Source: Paludibacteraceae bacterium (GTDB taxonomy: Bacteria; Bacteroidota; Bacteroidia; Bacteroidales; Paludibacteraceae). Taken from it: DNA of 7,738 nt. The stretch covers positions 1 through 7,738 of the forward strand of contig CANFFA010000094.1 of the NCBI GenBank assembly GCA_947445425.1, given 5' to 3'. Of the stretch, positions 6,370-7,738 are shown piece by piece; position 1 is the stretch's first letter; each line of letters starts with the position of its first letter. The notes beneath the pieces are model-generated. The model saw only the letters and a list, made by a program, of their open reading frames with translations. It was not told the origin of the DNA and did no database searches. The position numbers and the translations under genes were made by a program.

Positions 6370-7500
6370 TTAATCCTTCACAAACTCCAATACGCTAGCA
6401 GTAATATACGCCAACTGTTCCTCCGACAATTCAGTATGCATAGGCAATGAGATTACGCATTCACTTAATTTTTCAGCAATTGGGAAATCTCCGGCTTTGT
6501 AACGAGCATCCTGGTAGGCCTTTTGTAAATGTAAAGGAACTGGATAGTAAACCATTGCGGGAACACCTTTATCGGCAAGATATTTGATCAAAGCAGGACG
6601 ATCTACCCCTGTTAATTTCAAAGTATACTGATGAAACACATGGCTGGAATTGTGAGATTGAGCAGGTGTTGTAATTCTAGAAGACTTAGCAAATGCTGCA
6701 TTGTAATATGCTGCAGCCATTTGTCTATTGGCACTATAAGCATCTAAGTGTTTAAGTTTTACTTCTAAAACAGCAGCTTGTATACTGTCCAAACGAGAAT
6801 TAACTCCCACAACATCATGATAGTAGCGAACAACCATACCATGATTTGAAATGGCACGCATCTTGGCTGCCAATTCATCATTATTGGTGAAAATGGCACC
6901 ACCATCTCCAAAGCAACCTAAGTTTTTCGATGGAAAAAAGGAGGTACAACCAATATCGCCCATGCAACCCGATTGAACTTTTCGGCCATCCGAAAATGTA
7001 TAGACCGAGCCAATGGATTGACAAGCATCTTCCACCACAAAAAGATTGTGTTCCTTGGCCAATGCCAAAATTCCTTCCATATCGGCATTTTGTCCAAAAA
7101 GATGGACAGGGACGATTGCTTTTGTTTTTGGCGTTATTGCTTTTTTGAGTGAATCCAATGAGATATTAAAAGTATCGAAATCAACATCCACCACCACTGG
7201 TATCAAACCTAATAGAGCAACTACTTCGGCAGTCGCAATAAAGGTAAAAGTAGGCGTAATAACTTCGTCACCAGGTTTTAATCCCAATGCCATCAGCGCA
7301 ATTTGAAGTGCATCCGTACCATTTCCAACTGGGATAACATGTTTTACGTCAAGGTATTTTTCTAGATCACTTTGAAAGCTAGTAACTTTCCCCCCTTTAA
7401 TAAAACTCGTGGTATCAATCACTTCCTGAATACCTGCATTCACTTCTGTTTTAATCTTTTCGTATTGGCTGCGCAAGTCAACCATTTGGATATCTTTCAT
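6370..7500 (-). CDS. wbpE: WbpE-like PLP-dependent UDP-sugar aminotransferase (DegT/DnrJ/EryC1/StrS)
   Basis: A 376-residue cytosolic aminotransferase of the DegT/AHBA-synthase family, full length. The start IQMVDLRSQYEKIK, PVGNGTDALQIALMALG (57-73) for PLP phosphate binding, EVITPTFTFIATAEVVAL, VVEDACQSIGS with D158 and Q161 contacting the PLP ring, and CTSFFPSKNLGCFGDGGA with Schiff-base K192 are all present. GVNSRLDSIQAAVL and VYYPVPLHLQ follow. The motifs closely track P. aeruginosa WbpE, which transfers an amino group from glutamate to UDP-3-keto-GlcNAcA to give UDP-GlcNAc(3NH2)A. A WbpD-like acetyltransferase downstream supports this over FdtB/QdtB-type enzymes. It is the first gene of the five-gene group in this window; any partner dehydrogenases (WbpA, WbpB) would be elsewhere. 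The ATG at 7500 is preceded by about 180 nt of AT-rich non-coding DNA. A weak TATCTTTC (7610-7603) resembles a -7 box but has no -33 partner. Confidence 0.92.
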   Translation of the reverse strand: MKDIQMVDLRSQYEKIKTEVNAGIQEVIDTTSFIKGGKVTSFQSDLEKYLDVKHVIPVGNGTDALQIALMALGLKPGDEVITPTFTFIATAEVVALLGLIPVVVDVDFDTFNISLDSLKKAITPKTKAIVPVHLFGQNADMEGILALAKEHNLFVVEDACQSIGSVYTFSDGRKVQSGCMGDIGCTSFFPSKNLGCFGDGGAIFTNNDELAAKMRAISNHGMVVRYYHDVVGVNSRLDSIQAAVLEVKLKHLDAYSANRQMAAAYYNAAFAKSSRITTPAQSHNSSHVFHQYTLKLTGVDRPALIKYLADKGVPAMVYYPVPLHLQKAYQDARYKAGDFPIAEKLSECVISLPMHTELSEEQLAYITASVLEFVKD

Positions 7501-7649
7501 GTATAAATAATGTGCTAATTAAATAATATGCCAAAGTGCCAATTGTTGCATCACATAAGGTTTTAGTATTCCAATTTAAAGAATGATGCATATAAGTAAT
7601 AGGAAAGATATAATATCGTATTTTTCGTTCACTCCGAAAAATATTTTTT

Positions 7650-7732
7650 GAACGCAAAGATGCAAAAGTGCTAAGACGCAAAGAAATTCACATACTGTAT
7701 ATCTGAACTTTGCGTCTTCTAAACTTAGCGTT
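7650..7732. repeat. Imperfect inverted repeat of the Bacteroidota ACGCAAAG type
   Basis: The inner arms AAGACGCAAAG (7673-7683) and CTTTGCGTCTT (7708-7718) are perfectly complementary around a 24-nt AT-rich loop. The outer arms GAACGCAAAG (7650-7659) and CTTAGCGTTC (7724-7733) match at 9 of 10 positions. The left side also reads as a tandem of related units (ACGCAAAG, ATGCAAAAG, GACGCAAAG). Similar short palindromic intergenic repeats are familiar from many Bacteroidota genomes. The element reaches the window edge and may continue. It could form a hairpin in RNA from either strand but lacks a clear U-tract. The rest of 7501-7649 shows no gene. Confidence 0.7.
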
Positions 7733-7738
7733 CTTGGC

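Noticed and set aside
7478..7681. Minus-strand open frame of 67 codons beginning MRLSTFASLR
   Set aside because: It starts inside the inverted repeat, overlaps the start of the aminotransferase gene, and its LSTFASLR beginning is what this repeat type gives when translated. Nothing protein-like follows.

Overview
The window looks like chromosomal DNA of a Bacteroidota species. The evidence is a Porin_10-type outer-membrane protein, a TonB-dependent receptor with an N-terminal carboxypeptidase-D-like domain, AT-rich leaders without Shine-Dalgarno sequences, promoter boxes of the TTTG / TAnnTTTG type, and a terminal ACGCAAAG-type inverted repeat. I cannot place it below phylum from sequence alone.

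Layout. (1) 1-531, minus: the N-terminal 177 codons of a putative porin, cut by the window edge, with a good Bacteroidota promoter at 640-671. (2) 798-1457, minus, and 1567-3867, plus: a divergent pair made of a DtxR/MntR-family metalloregulator and a TonB-dependent outer-membrane receptor. A perfect 14-bp palindrome, TTAGACTAGTCTAA, lies between them. The arrangement suggests a metal-responsive outer-membrane uptake module, with manganese or iron as the likeliest signal. The receptor plug carries a CxxC motif. (3) 7500 down to 3864, minus: five closely spaced genes (gaps of 22-63 nt) that read as one operon. In order they are a WbpE-like sugar aminotransferase, a Bro-N/antirepressor-like protein, a WbpD-like sugar N-acetyltransferase, a low-molecular-weight protein tyrosine phosphatase and a small four-helix membrane protein. 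The last gene and the receptor gene converge, and their stop codons overlap by 4 bp. (4) 7501-7738: non-coding, ending in an imperfect inverted repeat.

How the genes work together. The aminotransferase and acetyltransferase are consecutive steps of the UDP-2,3-diacetamido-2,3-dideoxy-uronic acid pathway (P. aeruginosa Wbp, Bordetella Wlb), which supplies surface-polysaccharide precursors. The dehydrogenase, epimerase and glycosyltransferase genes are not in view. The phosphatase fits a polysaccharide setting, where such enzymes often act on bacterial tyrosine kinases. The Bro-N gene sits between the two sugar enzymes with no visible pathway link and looks like an acquired accessory gene.

I found no RNA gene, CRISPR array, transposase or defence system. 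The points most worth following up are the palindromic operator with its divergent receptor and the Bro-N gene inside the sugar operon.
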